From Anaeramoeba flamelloides (taxonomy: Eukaryota > Metamonada > Anaeramoebidae), in the NCBI GenBank assembly GCA_027625915.1, contig JANTQA010000063.1, positions 6,281,501 through 6,345,500 of the forward strand: a DNA stretch of 64,000 nucleotides. Direction: 5' to 3'. The first letter of the stretch is position 1; every line of letters starts with the position of its first letter. The notes under the pieces are model-generated. The model saw nothing but the letters and a program-made list of their open reading frames with translations. It was not told where the DNA came from and did no database searches. This document shows positions 63,451 to 64,000 of this stretch, one piece after another. Both the position numbers and the translations under genes were made by a program.

Positions 63451-64000
63451 ACTTAAATATTTATGATTAATTCGAATGTAAACAAAATTTGATAATAAAT
63501 TGCAATTTTTTTTTTTTTTCTTTTTTTTTTTTCAAGTAATTTCTATTTCTTGATTAGATGTTTGAGAAAATTATTCCTATTAAATTATTAATTTTTGGTA
63601 ACAAACAAAATTACTTTTTTCTTTTAATTCTATATTTATTGAAATTTTGTCTGGAAAAAAAAACAATGAATATTTCTCATCAATTGATTTTTTTATTTAT
63701 TTTTTTTATATCATAAAATTAACAAAATTATTTGATAACGTTTAATAATAAGCCCATTTATTTTGACTTTTGAATCTATAGAATAATAATAAAATCCCCA
63801 TTTTAAAAATCCAAAAAAATATAAAAATCTTTTCAAAAAAATATTTCAAAGATACTTTATTATTTTTTTTTTCCAAAGATCAAAAAAAAATTACAAATAC
63901 ATAATTTTTTTATCTTTGAATGTATTTTGAATTTTTATTATAATTCAAATCTGGATTAAAAGACAAATATTAAAAATAAATTTATTAACAAATCTGAATC

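Larger units (their letters stand above)
58304..64000. other. Right-hand intergenic region
   Basis: The bZIP upstream region starts with a TTGG repeat at 58388-58411. Further right lie a Tc1-type MITE (59895), a family-C fragment (60570), a hairpin-module array (60800-61465) and a decayed minus-strand coding region (62820-63450). 61500-62800 and 63460-64000 are AT-rich with nothing else visible. Confidence 0.55.

Overview
This is AT-rich eukaryotic nuclear DNA. It carries spliced genes with GT..AG introns, two polyubiquitin genes, actin-family, RCC1-repeat, macro-domain, CDC123-family, bZIP and dymeclin genes, and dense transposon debris. All eight confident gene ends use TAA. Several proteins contain Glu/Lys/Asn-rich low-complexity linkers such as EKEKEKENEKEK. 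The overall look suggests a free-living amoeboid or flagellate protist. An Anaeramoeba-like organism is my best guess, but this is inference and not proven by any marker here.

Layout. Positions 1-9302 (minus) hold a dymeclin gene whose C-terminus runs off the left edge. It has two introns of about 3.2 and 3.3 kb; one contains a pogo-type DNA transposon, the other two 3' ends of a LINE. Positions 13212-23086 (plus) hold a four-exon RCC1-repeat gene with 5.0 and 3.5 kb introns; the first of these contains a decayed coding region. Then come a divergent actin-related protein with altered catalytic residues (26442-27788, plus), a 1-kb foldback element with an unusual loop (28969-29981), a macro-domain gene that seems to need a one-nucleotide exon (30984-31921, minus), a CDC123/D123-family gene (37493-38551, minus), an unidentified spliced gene (38986-40184, minus), two five-unit polyubiquitin genes about 7.4 kb apart (40325-41470 and 47714-48859, plus) and a bZIP transcription factor gene (57359-58303, minus).

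Between and inside genes the sequence is shaped by repeats: about ten copies of a ~200-bp palindromic MITE (CAGTCAGTTCCAC ends), a related 291-bp form, at least four 5'-truncated copies of one LINE, three further families of terminal-inverted-repeat elements, two arrays of a hairpin module, a 202-bp-armed inverted repeat at 53.1-53.9 kb, and nested insertions that give relative ages.

The genes are housekeeping or regulatory and do not form an operon or a single pathway: Golgi organisation (dymeclin), ubiquitin supply, ADP-ribose metabolism (macro), eIF2 assembly (CDC123 family) and transcription (bZIP). I found no tRNA, rRNA, CRISPR array or bacterial-style operon. No single new molecular system emerged. 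The best leads are the foldback element, the one-nucleotide exon, the ATPase-altered actin-related protein and the repeat families.
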